Assembly: GCA_019694315.1 (NCBI GenBank)
Contig: JAIBCE010000043.1
Coordinates: 1-34,922 of the forward strand
Source of the DNA: Sandaracinaceae bacterium
GTDB lineage: Bacteria > Myxococcota_A > Polyangia > Polyangiales > Sandaracinaceae
Direction: 5' to 3'
DNA: 34,922 nucleotides
Every line of letters starts with the position of its first letter. Positions within the stretch are counted from its first letter, which is position 1. Of the stretch, positions 7,497-15,969 are shown piece by piece. Under the pieces are notes generated by a model. It was not told where the DNA came from. It searched no databases and saw only the letters and a list, made by a program, of their open reading frames with translations. A program made the position numbers and the translations under genes.

Positions 7497-8620
7497 GGTG
7501 TGGGGCTCGGGTCGCCAGCGGGCGCTGCGGCGGGCTCGTCGGGCACGTCGGTCTCAGGCATGTCGTCGTCGCCGTCGCCCACGTCTTCGTCCTCGTCACC
7601 GCCGGTCGCCGCGGCCTGTCGCGCGCGCCGCGCCTCGGCCCGACGGGCCGCGTACTCAGGGTGAGGGCGCGCGGACCGGGGCAGGCACTGCACGCCCTCG
7701 GGCGGACGACGTCCGCGCCGCCACTCGAGCTGGCGCGTGCGGGGGCCGATGTGGGGGCGGAACAGCGGCGCAGGATCGCAGTGCTCGCCGTCGCGGATCA
7801 GCATGAAGTGGAGGTGCGGGCCGTGAGAGGTGCCCGTGTTGCCGAGGTGGGCGACCGTCTGGCCGCGACGCACGACCTGGCCCGGGACGACGGTGAGATC
7901 GCGGTTGTGGGCGTACGCGGTGACCCAACCGTTGGGGTGCTGGATGAGGACGAAGTTGCCGTAGCCCGAGATCTCGTTGCCTGCGTAGGCGACGATGCCG
8001 CGCTCCGCAGCGCGGATCGGCGCCCCGACCGGACCGCGGATGTCCATCGCGAGGTGGTAGCCAGCGGTGCCGCTGCCCCAGCCGCGGATGAAGCGACCGC
8101 CGCGCACTGGCAGCCCGAGCGTGCCGGGCATGCGACGACCGGACGCGCCCGCCGCCACGACCCAGCCTCGCTCCGGCGGATGCGACAGGAGCTGCTGCGC
8201 GGTCCGTGCCCGACCGAGCCCGAGCCGGTTCGCGCGGACGGTGGCCTGACGCTCCTCGCGAGACGGCCCCGCGGGCGCCACGCGACCCTGGCGGAGGGCA
8301 CCAGGATCCTCCCCCTCGCGCGGGACGATGAGCTCCTGACCGAGGCGGAGGCGGTCGCCGCGCAGGTGGTTGGCGTCGCGGATCGCGGCGAGCTGCGCGT
8401 GGTAGCGGCGGGCGATGCGGGCGAGCGTGTCCCCCTCGCGCACGACGTGGATGCGCGGGCGCTGCGCCTCCGAGGGGGACGCGTCGCAGAGGAGCCAGAG
8501 CGCGACGAGCGCGGAGACCAGCGCGCGCCCGAGCGCACGGAGCGCCGCTCGACCCGCAGGGAGCGGGCTGGCCAGCCTGAGCCTGAACATCGGGGCGGAC
8601 GATGGCATGCGACGGAGCAT
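7493..8620 (-). CDS. LysM domain and M23 (LytM-type) peptidoglycan endopeptidase
   Basis: A 375-residue exported murein hydrolase. A hydrophobic signal segment (about 33-45) ends near SEAQ; a LysM domain follows (about 57-101: HVVREGDTLARIARRY...LGQELIVP). The M23 domain (about 165-290) keeps all expected zinc and catalytic residues: H189 and D193 (YHLAMD), H238 (YAHNRD), and H269/H271 in HGPHLHF. It should therefore be active, not a degenerate EnvC-type activator. The C-terminal tail is basic then acidic (GDEDEDVGDGDDD) and probably disordered. The ATG at 8620 is used; in-frame ATGs at 8608 and 8590 are also possible. It is the first gene of a coupled pair with the HExxH enzyme. Confidence 0.9.
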   Translation of the reverse strand: MLRRMPSSAPMFRLRLASPLPAGRAALRALGRALVSALVALWLLCDASPSEAQRPRIHVVREGDTLARIARRYHAQLAAIRDANHLRGDRLRLGQELIVPREGEDPGALRQGRVAPAGPSREERQATVRANRLGLGRARTAQQLLSHPPERGWVVAAGASGRRMPGTLGLPVRGGRFIRGWGSGTAGYHLAMDIRGPVGAPIRAAERGIVAYAGNEISGYGNFVLIQHPNGWVTAYAHNRDLTVVPGQVVRRGQTVAHLGNTGTSHGPHLHFMLIRDGEHCDPAPLFRPHIGPRTRQLEWRRGRRPPEGVQCLPRSARPHPEYAARRAEARRARQAAATGGDEDEDVGDGDDDMPETDVPDEPAAAPAGDPSPTP

Positions 8621-8713
8621 TTCGCGACCGCCCAGAACCTCGCGCCGGGCCTCCGGGATTCCGAGCGAAACGAGCAGTTGGCCTGGGTCGACGGGTTGGC
8701 CATGCTACACATC

Positions 8714-8732
8714 GATCGGCGAGACGCCGATC
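8714..8732. repeat. Short hairpin in the divergent intergenic region
   Basis: Perfect 8-bp stem GATCGGCG/CGCCGATC with a 3-nt loop. It lies between the divergent M23 peptidase and UbiB-like genes and is the first of three hairpins in 160 bp. Confidence 0.5.
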
Positions 8733-8751
8733 CATGCGTAGCCTCCTTGCC

Positions 8752-8774
8752 GGCGGGTCTGATGCAGACCCGCC
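8752..8774. repeat. GC-rich hairpin, possible terminator or leader structure
   Basis: Perfect 9-bp stem GGCGGGTCT/AGACCCGCC with a 5-nt loop, followed by a C-rich run on the plus strand. There is no T-tract in either direction, so an intrinsic terminator is not convincing. Confidence 0.5.
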
Positions 8775-8821
8775 CCCCGCCCGGTGAAGCCGGCTCGGGG
8801 CCCTCCCAACTCCGCTCCCCG

Positions 8822-8871
8822 AAACAGAATCGCCTCGACGCGGATGATCCACTGTCTCGGCGATTCTGTTT
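8822..8871 (+). promoter_or_regulatory. 13-bp inverted repeat abutting the UbiB-like start codon
   Basis: AAACAGAATCGCC (8822-8834) and its perfect complement GGCGATTCTGTTT (8859-8871) are separated by 24 nt. The right arm ends 8 nt before the ATG at 8880, where a ribosome binding site would be expected, and no Shine-Dalgarno sequence is visible. In RNA it could form a stem occluding translation initiation; in DNA it could be an operator for a dimeric repressor. The arms are AT-richer than their surroundings. The rest of the region 8621-8879 holds the two other hairpins and no open frame that looks coding. Confidence 0.5.
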
Positions 8872-8879
8872 AGCCAGCG

Positions 8880-10199
8880 ATGCGCCGACCCTGGCTCGTG
8901 ATCAGCCGGTCGTTCCTGGTCCTCGGGACGCTGTTCCCGATGTGGCTGGCGTACGTCGTTCCCGTCGTGCGCACGGTGCGCTTCAACGCGAGCATCCCGG
9001 CCGAGCGCTGGAATCGGCTGCACGAGCGCTGGGCCGAGCGCTTTCGCTGGCTCGCCATCGCGATGCGCGGAGGCCTCATCAAGGTCGGGCAGGTGCTCTC
9101 GACGCGCATGGATCTCTTGCCGCCGAAGTGGATCGAGGTGCTCTCGACGCTCCAGGACCAGGTCGAGCCGTGCGCGTGGCGCGAGATCGAGCCGCACGTC
9201 ACGCGCGCCTACGAGGGACGCCGGCCGCAGTCGCTCTTCGCGTCGTTCGACGAGCACGCGACCGCCGCCGCGAGCTTCGGGCAGGTGCACCGGGCGACGA
9301 CCGTCGACGGACAGGCCGTGGCCCTCAAGATCCGCTACCCCGACGCGGAGCTGCAGCTCGCCGTCGACTTCGCGGTGCTCGGCCTGATGCTGCCGCTCTT
9401 CAACCTCTTCCTGCCGCAGGTCCGCCTGCGACCGATCTTCGACGAGGTGAAGCGCGCGCTCACCGAGGAGCTCGACTACGAGCAGGAGGCTCGCTTCACC
9501 GAGCTCGTCCACGCGAACCTCGCCGAGGTGGAGAACGTCTTCGTGCCGCGGGTGATCCGCGAGCTCACGCGGCGAGACGTGATCTGCACCACCTGGTTCG
9601 AGGGCACGAAGATCACCGACCCGGCGCTGCTCTCCGACCCGAAGCTCGACCGCGAGGCCCTGCTCGACCGCGTGATCGAGGCGTGGGTGAAGCAGATGTA
9701 CGTCGACGGCGTGTTCCAGAGCGATCCGCACCCGGGCAACGTGCTCGCGCGCCTCACCGACCACGGTCCCGAGATCTGCATCGTGGACTTCGGCCAGGTG
9801 AAGATCATGACCAAGGCCTTCCACGAGCGCCTGCTCAAGGCCGTGATGGCCTTCATGACCCGGGATCAAGGGGCGTTCGCGAAGAGCCTCGTCGACGTGG
9901 GCCTCTTCCAGGAGGCCGACCTGCCGCGCGTCGAGCCGGTGCTCACGAAGATCTTCGAGAAGTACGACGCCGTGAGCGAGGGCGAGCTCGTGATCGACTT
10001 CGGCTGGGTGCGGCAGGAGGTCATGTCGAGCCTCGCCTCGCTGCGCGGGATCGTGGTGCCCCAGGAGCTCGTGCTCTACGGCCGCACCTTCGTGCTCCTG
10101 GGCGGGCTCGTGCGCGCGATCGATCCGAAGGCCGACGTGCTCGAGCTCGCGCGCCCGCACTTTCTCCGCGCGATGCTCGCGGGCGGCCCGCCGGCGTGA
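8880..10199 (+). CDS. ABC1/UbiB family atypical kinase-like protein
   Basis: A 439-residue protein with the UbiB/ADCK hallmark motifs in order: KxGQ region GLIKVGQVLSTRMDLLP (K68, Q71), the alanine-rich nucleotide loop AAASFGQVHRA (replacing a glycine loop), K150 in VALKIRYP, ELDYEQEA, catalytic-loop-like DPHPGN (D282-N287) and the metal-binding VDFGQ (D303). One hydrophobic stretch is near the N terminus (about 9-30). The family supports ubiquinone or other isoprenoid-lipid metabolism as an ATPase or atypical kinase at membranes. No quinone-biosynthesis gene is adjacent, so its specific role is unknown. The start follows a long inverted repeat (8822-8871). The next gene begins 28 bp downstream and is probably co-transcribed. 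Confidence 0.9.
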   Translation: MRRPWLVISRSFLVLGTLFPMWLAYVVPVVRTVRFNASIPAERWNRLHERWAERFRWLAIAMRGGLIKVGQVLSTRMDLLPPKWIEVLSTLQDQVEPCAWREIEPHVTRAYEGRRPQSLFASFDEHATAAASFGQVHRATTVDGQAVALKIRYPDAELQLAVDFAVLGLMLPLFNLFLPQVRLRPIFDEVKRALTEELDYEQEARFTELVHANLAEVENVFVPRVIRELTRRDVICTTWFEGTKITDPALLSDPKLDREALLDRVIEAWVKQMYVDGVFQSDPHPGNVLARLTDHGPEICIVDFGQVKIMTKAFHERLLKAVMAFMTRDQGAFAKSLVDVGLFQEADLPRVEPVLTKIFEKYDAVSEGELVIDFGWVRQEVMSSLASLRGIVVPQELVLYGRTFVLLGGLVRAIDPKADVLELARPHFLRAMLAGGPPA

Positions 10200-10227
10200 G
10201 CCTCGACGCCCACCGAGAACCGACGCC

Positions 10228-11004
10228 ATGTGCACGCTGCTGATCGGCAGAGGCGTCCACCCTCGCCTGCCCCTCGTGCTCGCCGCGAACCGCGACGAAT
10301 TCCACGCGCGCGCGTCGGCGCCGCCAGCGTTCCTCGACCCAGAGCACCGCGTGATGGGAGGCCGCGATCTCGTGGCTGGCGGCACGTGGCTGGGCGTCAC
10401 CGATGGGCGGTTCGTGACGGCGGTGACGAACCATCGCACCCACCGCCCTCCCGATCCGCAGCGCAGCTCGAGAGGCGCGCTCGTGATGGAGCTCTTGCGC
10501 GCAGGCTCGCTCGAGGCCGCCGACGCGATCGTGGGCGCGCTCGCCATCGGCCGCTACAACGAGGGGAACTTGCTCTACGGCGACGCCCAGGCCCTGCATG
10601 TGGCCTACCTGCGCGACGAGACGCCCACACGGGTGATCGAGGTCCCACGAGGCTGGAGTGTGCTCACGAACGGCGAGCTCACCGACCGCGAGGGCTTCCC
10701 GAAGATCGACCGGCTCTCGGCGCTGGCGGCGCAGGGGCCAGAGGAGGTCGACGCGCTGCTCGCCCACCTCCATGCGGCACTGGGCGATCACCACCGCACT
10801 CCGGTCGAGGCGATCGCCTCGCCGCCCGCAGGGTCGATCTTCACGCGCGAGCTCCTGCGCGAGCTCTCGGCGATCTGCGTGCACGCGCCCGGCTACGGCA
10901 CGGTCTCCTCGTCGATCTTGCTCTTCGGTGAGGGCGGGGCTCTCGAGCGCTGGGATCACACCGAGGGCGCGCCCTGCACCCACGAGCGCCGACGCATCGT
11001 GTAG
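10228..11004 (+). CDS. NRDE (TANGO2) family protein
   Basis: A 258-residue protein starting MCTLLI with the family-defining NRDE motif at residues 21-24 (AANRDEF), followed by the conserved GGRDLVAGGTWLG segment and VTNHR. Cys2 is placed to become an N-terminal nucleophile after Met removal, as proposed for this Ntn-hydrolase-like family. Eukaryotic TANGO2 is linked to Golgi, lipid and haem handling; bacterial functions remain poorly defined. It is downstream of, and co-directional with, the UbiB-like gene. A minisatellite and a terminator-like hairpin follow. Confidence 0.9.
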   Translation: MCTLLIGRGVHPRLPLVLAANRDEFHARASAPPAFLDPEHRVMGGRDLVAGGTWLGVTDGRFVTAVTNHRTHRPPDPQRSSRGALVMELLRAGSLEAADAIVGALAIGRYNEGNLLYGDAQALHVAYLRDETPTRVIEVPRGWSVLTNGELTDREGFPKIDRLSALAAQGPEEVDALLAHLHAALGDHHRTPVEAIASPPAGSIFTRELLRELSAICVHAPGYGTVSSSILLFGEGGALERWDHTEGAPCTHERRRIV

Positions 11005-11050
11005 CGAGCCCACGCCGACGCGACGGGCCAACGCCACGCACAACGACCAG

Positions 11051-11134
11051 AACGCGACGGGCCAGAACGCGACGGGCCAGAACGCGACGGGCGAGAACGC
11101 GACGGGCCAGAACGCGACGGGCCAGAACGCGACG
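11051..11134. repeat. 15-bp tandem repeat (minisatellite)
   Basis: Five complete units of AACGCGACGGGCCAG (one with a single C-to-G change, at 11093) plus a partial sixth, preceded by diverged copies from about 11019. The repeat sits between the NRDE stop codon and a terminator-like hairpin. In one plus-strand frame it reads as NATGQ repeats, but that frame belongs to no convincing gene. Confidence 0.85.
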
Positions 11135-11162
11135 ACCCCGCCTCTCGAGAGAGACGGGGTCG
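11133..11162 (-). terminator. Probable terminator of the exported repeat protein gene
   Basis: A 14-bp inverted repeat (CGACCCCGCCTCTC/GAGAGACGGGGTCG) with one mismatch. On the minus-strand transcript that position becomes a U-G wobble, so the hairpin is better there; it lies about 40 bp past the stop at 11201. No strong T-tract. It could also stop plus-strand transcription from the NRDE gene. Confidence 0.55.
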
Positions 11163-11200
11163 CGGGTGCTCGGGTGCGAGCGACCGCCAGCGAGCGGAGC

Positions 11201-12589
11201 TCAGCGCGCCCAGCGCGGGAGGCGATCCGAGAAGCTGCCGACCCACTGCTCGGCGAGCGCGGGCGCGCCGTTGAGCATCTGGACGAGCATCAGCATCTGC
11301 TGGCCGGGGTCGCCGCCAGTGGGCGCGCGCTCGGCGCGGACGAGGAGGCGCTGGTCGGGGCGCTGCGTGATCGTCACGACCGCATCGCGCGCCACCGCCG
11401 CCGGCACGTCGACCACGGTCGTCTGCGCGCCACCGACGGTCGCGTACACCCGGTAGCCGCCGCCCGGCACCGGGAGGATGCCGAGATCGACCGGCGCACC
11501 GCCGCGCGGGCTCCACACCGCCACCGTGCCGGCCTGCATGCCGGGCCCGATGAGCGTGACGGGGATGCGCGGCAGGAGATCGACGCGCGCCGTGATCGTG
11601 GGCGCGGTGGGGGGCGGGGGCTGCACCACGACCGGCGGCGGGGGAGCCACCACGACCGGACCGGGACCGCCAGTACCGATCTGATCGGGTCCGATGCCGG
11701 GGATCGTCGTGATGCCCATGGTGTACGGGCCGCTGTTGCCGGAGCTGTAGCTTCCCACCCAGATCATGATCTGACCGGGCCCCGTGGGACCCTCGACCAG
11801 CGGGTTCAGCGACCCGCCGCCGTCGTCGTTGCAGGCGAGGCGACCGTCCGGGTAGCGGACCACGAGCGTGGTGTCGCTGGCGGCGCGCACCACGAAGCGC
11901 AGGTTCGGAAAGCCCGTGCGGGCGTTGACGATGTGGCTCGGCGGTCCGGTGATCCAGCCGCGGCAGTCGGGAGACATGCGGCTCGCCTCGATGGGCCCGC
12001 CGAAATTGCCCGTGACGATCAGCGGATCGGGGCGGGCGCCGAGCGTCATGTCGGCAGTGGAGAAGAGCGCGCTGCCCGCGGGCGGCGGGGGAGCCACCAC
12101 CGGCGGGGCGCCGCCGAACGCGCTCGCGTCCAGGCTGTACGGGCCCGTGCTGCTCGACGAGTACGAGCCCACCCACACACGCCACTGACCGGGCACCGCG
12201 GGCACCTCGAGCAGCGGGTTGAGGCCGTCGCCACCGTCGTCGTCGCAGACGAGGCGGCCGTCGGGCATCTGGACCATGAGCGTGGTGTCCACGTTCGACG
12301 TCGCCCCGAGGCGGACCATCTGCACGCCGGGTGGCACCATGAGCACGTGGCTCGGGTTGGGCTGCGCGTAGCCGCGGCAGCTGCCGTCGACCGACGAGAG
12401 GCTCACGGGTCCGCCCGCGATGCCCTGCAGCATGACCCGCTGGTTCGCCATCAGCGCGGCCTGGCCGTACGCAGGCGCCGACTGAGGCACCACGTACTGC
12501 GCGCTCGCCAGGCTCGGGGCCGCGGCGAGCAACACCGCCGCGCCACTCCAGCCCGAGACCTTCGCCCAGATCGCTCGACTCGACGACAT
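11201..12589 (-). CDS. Exported protein with two tandem pre-peptidase-C-like repeats
   Basis: A 462-residue secreted protein. The ATG at 12589 is supported by a GGAGGA Shine-Dalgarno sequence just upstream and by a signal peptide ending SLASA-Q near residue 31. Two homologous units of about 125 residues (roughly 65-160 and 185-290) share C-R-G, DTTL-V--PDGRL-C-DDGG--LNPL and GQ--VWVGSYSS--GPY, resembling bacterial PPC-type beta-sandwich domains. A proline-rich linker (VVVAPPPPVVVQPPPP) leads to a C-terminal domain of about 130 residues resembling a PEGA-like surface module. No enzymatic residues are seen. The role is probably binding or structural at the cell surface. Confidence 0.8.
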   Translation of the reverse strand: MSSSRAIWAKVSGWSGAAVLLAAAPSLASAQYVVPQSAPAYGQAALMANQRVMLQGIAGGPVSLSSVDGSCRGYAQPNPSHVLMVPPGVQMVRLGATSNVDTTLMVQMPDGRLVCDDDGGDGLNPLLEVPAVPGQWRVWVGSYSSSSTGPYSLDASAFGGAPPVVAPPPPAGSALFSTADMTLGARPDPLIVTGNFGGPIEASRMSPDCRGWITGPPSHIVNARTGFPNLRFVVRAASDTTLVVRYPDGRLACNDDGGGSLNPLVEGPTGPGQIMIWVGSYSSGNSGPYTMGITTIPGIGPDQIGTGGPGPVVVAPPPPVVVQPPPPTAPTITARVDLLPRIPVTLIGPGMQAGTVAVWSPRGGAPVDLGILPVPGGGYRVYATVGGAQTTVVDVPAAVARDAVVTITQRPDQRLLVRAERAPTGGDPGQQMLMLVQMLNGAPALAEQWVGSFSDRLPRWAR

Positions 12590-12811
12590 GCTTCCTCCAG
12601 CTCCGTCTCTGCCCACGTGGCCCGCAGTCCTACGCTCGCGGGTCACCAACGCTTCCCCGTGACGATCGAGTCGCGGTTGGGATTCACCGCGGTTCACGGT
12701 TTCGCACGGTCGGGCCTACCTGCCCGGGGCGCAGTATGCCCGATTTCGGGTGGACCTCCCGTCGCGGACCCGTCTTGGCCGCGGCGCCCGCGTGATCCAT
12801 GACACGGCCCC
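12590..12811. other. Divergent intergenic region, 222 bp
   Basis: It separates the exported repeat protein (minus) from the subtilase lipoprotein (plus). Apart from the Shine-Dalgarno site of the minus gene, no convincing promoter, operator or structure was recognised. Confidence 0.4.
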
Positions 12812-14773
12812 ATGCGCCGACTCCGTTTCCTCGCCATCGCCCTCGCCCTCTGCGTCGCCCCCGCCTGTGGCTCGAGCGCTCCGCCCCCCGACGAGACGCC
12901 GCCGCCACAGGCCGAGGGAGGCGAGACCACGACGACGACCGCCGCCCCGGCCAGCCCCTGGGACGGCCTCGACGACGCGGCCCTCGTCGCCCGCGCCCGC
13001 GAGATGGCAGTGGCCCGCGCCCACGAGCACGACGCGTCCGTCGATCTCGCGCAGCGCACGGCCTGGGCGAGCGGCCCCGCCGAGAGCGTCCCCGCCCTGG
13101 GCGATCGTGCGTGCGAGCAGCTCCTCAACCTCGCGGTCACCGACGTCGCGGCGGGCGATCTCGATCAGGCCGAGGCGATGGTGCGCCTCGTCCGCGCCCA
13201 CGCCCGTAACCGCAACAACGCCTTCGCGGGCAACACGCTCCTCTCGGTCATCACCCGCCGCCGCGCGGCCGCCGCCGAGGGCGCGAGCCCCGAGAGCGAG
13301 GCCGCCGCCGTCGCCGCCGTGTTCCGCCAGCTGCCGCGCGCGCGCTTCGGCGCCGCGACCGTCGCCTTCCAGCTCTACCAGCAGCCCGAGCAGATCGCGG
13401 CCGCCCTCGAGCAGCTCCACGCCCAGATCGTCACGCTCGACACCGCCGTGGGCGCCCTCTTCACCACGCATGTCCTCGGAGACGTGGTGGCCCATCGCGA
13501 GACCTACCTGGCCGCCATCCAGACCGTGCGTGCCGAGAACGACGCGCGCCCCGCCGACACGGACTACGCGTTCTCCACCGTGGATCTGGCGCGCGCCCGC
13601 GACGCGCAGCCGGTGGTCGTCGCGGTCTGGGACACGGGTGTGGCCGACGACCTCTTCGGCGCCGATCGACCGCTCGGTGACCGCCTCTTCACCAACGCCG
13701 CCGAGCAGCCCAACGGCCAGGACGACGACGCCAACGGCCTCGTCGACGACCTGCACGGCGTGATCTCGGATCCCGACGCCGCCCAGACCGGCTTCACCTA
13801 CCAGCCCAGCGCCGACGTGCTCACGCAGTACGGCCCGTTCCTCCGCGGCGTGATGGATCTGCGCGCAGGCATGGCCTCCACCGAGGCGGCCCAGCGGGTG
13901 CTCGCGCTCATGCGCACCGCGACCGATCGCGAGAGCCTCGACACGCTCGAGATGAACCTCGATGCCGTGGGCGAGTGGGCGCACGGCACGCACGTGGCCG
14001 GCATCATGCTGGCGGGCATCCCGCAGGCGCGCCTCGCGATCTTCCGCTCCGCCTGGGCTGGCGAGGCACGCATCTATCACCACCGCGGCCCGACCGACGC
14101 CGAGCTCGCCGCCGAGCGCGCCAACGTCGAGCAGATCGCGGCCTTCATCCGCGCCCACCACGTGCGCGTCGTGAACGCGAGCCTCGGCTTCGAGGAGGAC
14201 TACGTGGCCGACGCCCTCGCGAACCAGACCGACGTCTACCAGACGCCGGAGGCCGTGATGGCGCGCGCCCGCGAGATCCAGGCCCACCGCCGCGCCACGT
14301 GGCAGCAGATCTTCGACGCCTGCCCCGACACGCTCTTCGTCGTGGCAGCCGGCAACTCGAACCACGACGTGGTGGAGTACGGCGAGGTCTCCGCCTCGCT
14401 GACCGCGCCGAACCTGCTCTCGATCGGCGCCGTCGACCGCTTCGGCAACTGGGCCACGTTCACGAACTCGAACCCCGAGCACGTGCGCGTGTTCGACTTC
14501 GGCGTGGAGGTCGACAGCGTGATCCCGAGCGGCGAGCACGTACCCCTCTCGGGCACCTCGATGGCCTCGCCCAATGCAGCGAACCTCGCGGCCAAGCTCT
14601 TCTCGCTCGACCCGGCGCTCACGCCTGCGCGCGCCATCCAGATCATCGCCGAGACCGGCACCGCGATCGCTGCGCCGTTCAACGGCGTGATCGTGCACGA
14701 GGCCAACGCGATCGCGCGCGTGCGGCGCGAGCGACGCCGCCCCGCGGGCCGGCGCGCTCCGGCCGCTCACTGA
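12812..14773 (+). CDS. Subtilisin-family (S8) serine protease lipoprotein
   Basis: A 653-residue lipoprotein (signal 1-18, lipobox VAPAC, C19) followed by a Pro/Thr-rich tether. Residues about 50-265 are an alanine-rich, mostly helical region unlike the usual I9 propeptide. The protease domain carries the full catalytic triad: D274 (VVVAVWDTG), H394 (HGTHVAGI) and S583 (SGTSMASPN), with the oxyanion Asn in AAGNSN. The D-to-H spacing of 120 residues is longer than usual (about 35-70), so an insertion separates them. It should act outside the inner membrane on extracellular or envelope proteins. The last residues are basic. The following small membrane-protein gene starts 34 bp downstream. Confidence 0.9.
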   Translation: MRRLRFLAIALALCVAPACGSSAPPPDETPPPQAEGGETTTTTAAPASPWDGLDDAALVARAREMAVARAHEHDASVDLAQRTAWASGPAESVPALGDRACEQLLNLAVTDVAAGDLDQAEAMVRLVRAHARNRNNAFAGNTLLSVITRRRAAAAEGASPESEAAAVAAVFRQLPRARFGAATVAFQLYQQPEQIAAALEQLHAQIVTLDTAVGALFTTHVLGDVVAHRETYLAAIQTVRAENDARPADTDYAFSTVDLARARDAQPVVVAVWDTGVADDLFGADRPLGDRLFTNAAEQPNGQDDDANGLVDDLHGVISDPDAAQTGFTYQPSADVLTQYGPFLRGVMDLRAGMASTEAAQRVLALMRTATDRESLDTLEMNLDAVGEWAHGTHVAGIMLAGIPQARLAIFRSAWAGEARIYHHRGPTDAELAAERANVEQIAAFIRAHHVRVVNASLGFEEDYVADALANQTDVYQTPEAVMARAREIQAHRRATWQQIFDACPDTLFVVAAGNSNHDVVEYGEVSASLTAPNLLSIGAVDRFGNWATFTNSNPEHVRVFDFGVEVDSVIPSGEHVPLSGTSMASPNAANLAAKLFSLDPALTPARAIQIIAETGTAIAAPFNGVIVHEANAIARVRRERRRPAGRRAPAAH

Positions 14774-14806
14774 CAGGTGCTGCGGGCCGCACGTACCGAG
14801 CCGCGC

Positions 14807-15292
14807 ATGACCGCCCTCCGCTACGAGATCGCGCTCACCGACGACGAGCTCCGCACCGCCTGGCTCACGGAGGACCGCGCCCGAAGGGGCTTCTTGCGGC
14901 GCTCGATCGGGCCCGCGCTCGTCGTCTTCGGCCTGGGCACGCTCGTCAGCCAGCCCGACGGAACGGCGCGCCTGCTCGGCATCGCCGCGGTCGCGTGGGG
15001 CCTCTTCCAGCTCGCGCGACCGTTCCTCGTCGTGGCCCAGGTGCTCAAGGAGCGCCGCGCCCGCGGTGGCGACGAGGTCACGGTGGTGCTCGACGACGAC
15101 GGCATCGCGCTCACCCGTCAGGGCAAGTCCATGCGCGCCCCCTGGAAAGACGTGACCGCTGCAGGGCAGCGCGACACCTACGTCTGGTACGAGCTCCGCG
15201 GCCAGCACCGCGCGCCCATTCCCCTTCGCGTCGTCCCGGATGCCGAGGCGCTTCGCGCGCTCCTCCGCGAGAAGACGCGCTGGGTGGCGTAG
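14807..15292 (+). CDS. YcxB-like membrane protein
   Basis: A 161-residue protein. Two hydrophobic stretches (about 31-47 and 54-75) are followed by a C-terminal domain with VLDDDGIALTRQGKSMRAPWKDV and ---YVWYELRG, the pattern of the YcxB-like family (a pleckstrin-like fold after two membrane helices). The function of the family is not established. The ATG at 14807 is preferred over a GTG at 14777 because the family homology begins with the following RYEIALTDDE. It may be co-transcribed with the subtilase gene and the next gene, which starts 10 bp downstream. Confidence 0.7.
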   Translation: MTALRYEIALTDDELRTAWLTEDRARRGFLRRSIGPALVVFGLGTLVSQPDGTARLLGIAAVAWGLFQLARPFLVVAQVLKERRARGGDEVTVVLDDDGIALTRQGKSMRAPWKDVTAAGQRDTYVWYELRGQHRAPIPLRVVPDAEALRALLREKTRWVA

Positions 15293-15301
15293 CCTCGGTA
15301 C

Positions 15302-15940
15302 GTGCGCCCCATCGTCTACGGTCCCGACACCCCGCGCGACGCCGACGCGTTCCACATCGACTGGTCGAAGGCCGTCGAGATGCAGGTCCCGGTGGATCAC
15401 GCCTCGGCGCCCTACCTCGTGTCCATCGCGCGCTACACGAACTGGGATCCGCCCTCTCGCGGCCTCTTCGCCCATCGCTTCCGCCTCTCCTCGGATCCGG
15501 AGCTCGATCGGCTCCTCGGACTCGTGCACGCCCTCCCCTCGCTCGCCCCCGAGCTCGCCGCGCGCTTGCTCGCGCGCTCGTCGCTCCGCGTGGCGCTCCG
15601 ACCGTTCGGCGAAGGCACCGCGCTCGAGGATCGCCTTCGCGCGGCGGCGTTCGTGTGGAACGATCCCTTCGTGCTCGAGGGAACGCTGGCCCGTCACCTC
15701 TACGGCTACGGCATGTACCGTCACTTCTACGAAGACCACGACGCCGACGCCGCGCGCTCGCTCGCGCGCACGTTCGTCTCGGCGTGGAGCACCTCACCCC
15801 TCGAGTCGCTCGTTCCCCTCGAGACCCGCGCGCCGTGGGGCGCGTGGTTCGACGAGCACTCGTGCACCGATCGGACCTTTCTCCTGCTCGACCGGGCCTC
15901 GCGCGCAGCCCTCCTCTTGGCCTTCTCTCACTCGGACTGA
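15302..15940 (+). CDS. Uncharacterised 212-residue protein
   Basis: It starts at a GTG 10 bp after the YcxB-like gene, so it is probably in the same operon. The protein is soluble, without signal peptide or membrane helix. Features are an N-terminal VYGPDTPRDADAFHIDWSKA segment, a Leu/Ala-rich middle and an aromatic stretch HLYGYGMYRHFYEDHD. I do not recognise a family or a catalytic motif. Codon use is strongly G/C-ending, so it is a genuine gene. Confidence 0.7.
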   Translation: MRPIVYGPDTPRDADAFHIDWSKAVEMQVPVDHASAPYLVSIARYTNWDPPSRGLFAHRFRLSSDPELDRLLGLVHALPSLAPELAARLLARSSLRVALRPFGEGTALEDRLRAAAFVWNDPFVLEGTLARHLYGYGMYRHFYEDHDADAARSLARTFVSAWSTSPLESLVPLETRAPWGAWFDEHSCTDRTFLLLDRASRAALLLAFSHSD

Positions 15941-15969
15941 GGGAGAGGCGCTCGGTCGCGTCGCCGCGA

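Noticed and set aside
10658..12802. Plus-strand frame containing NATGQ repeats
   Set aside because: It overlaps the NRDE gene and the antisense of a well-supported exported protein; the repeats are a DNA minisatellite, not a protein feature.
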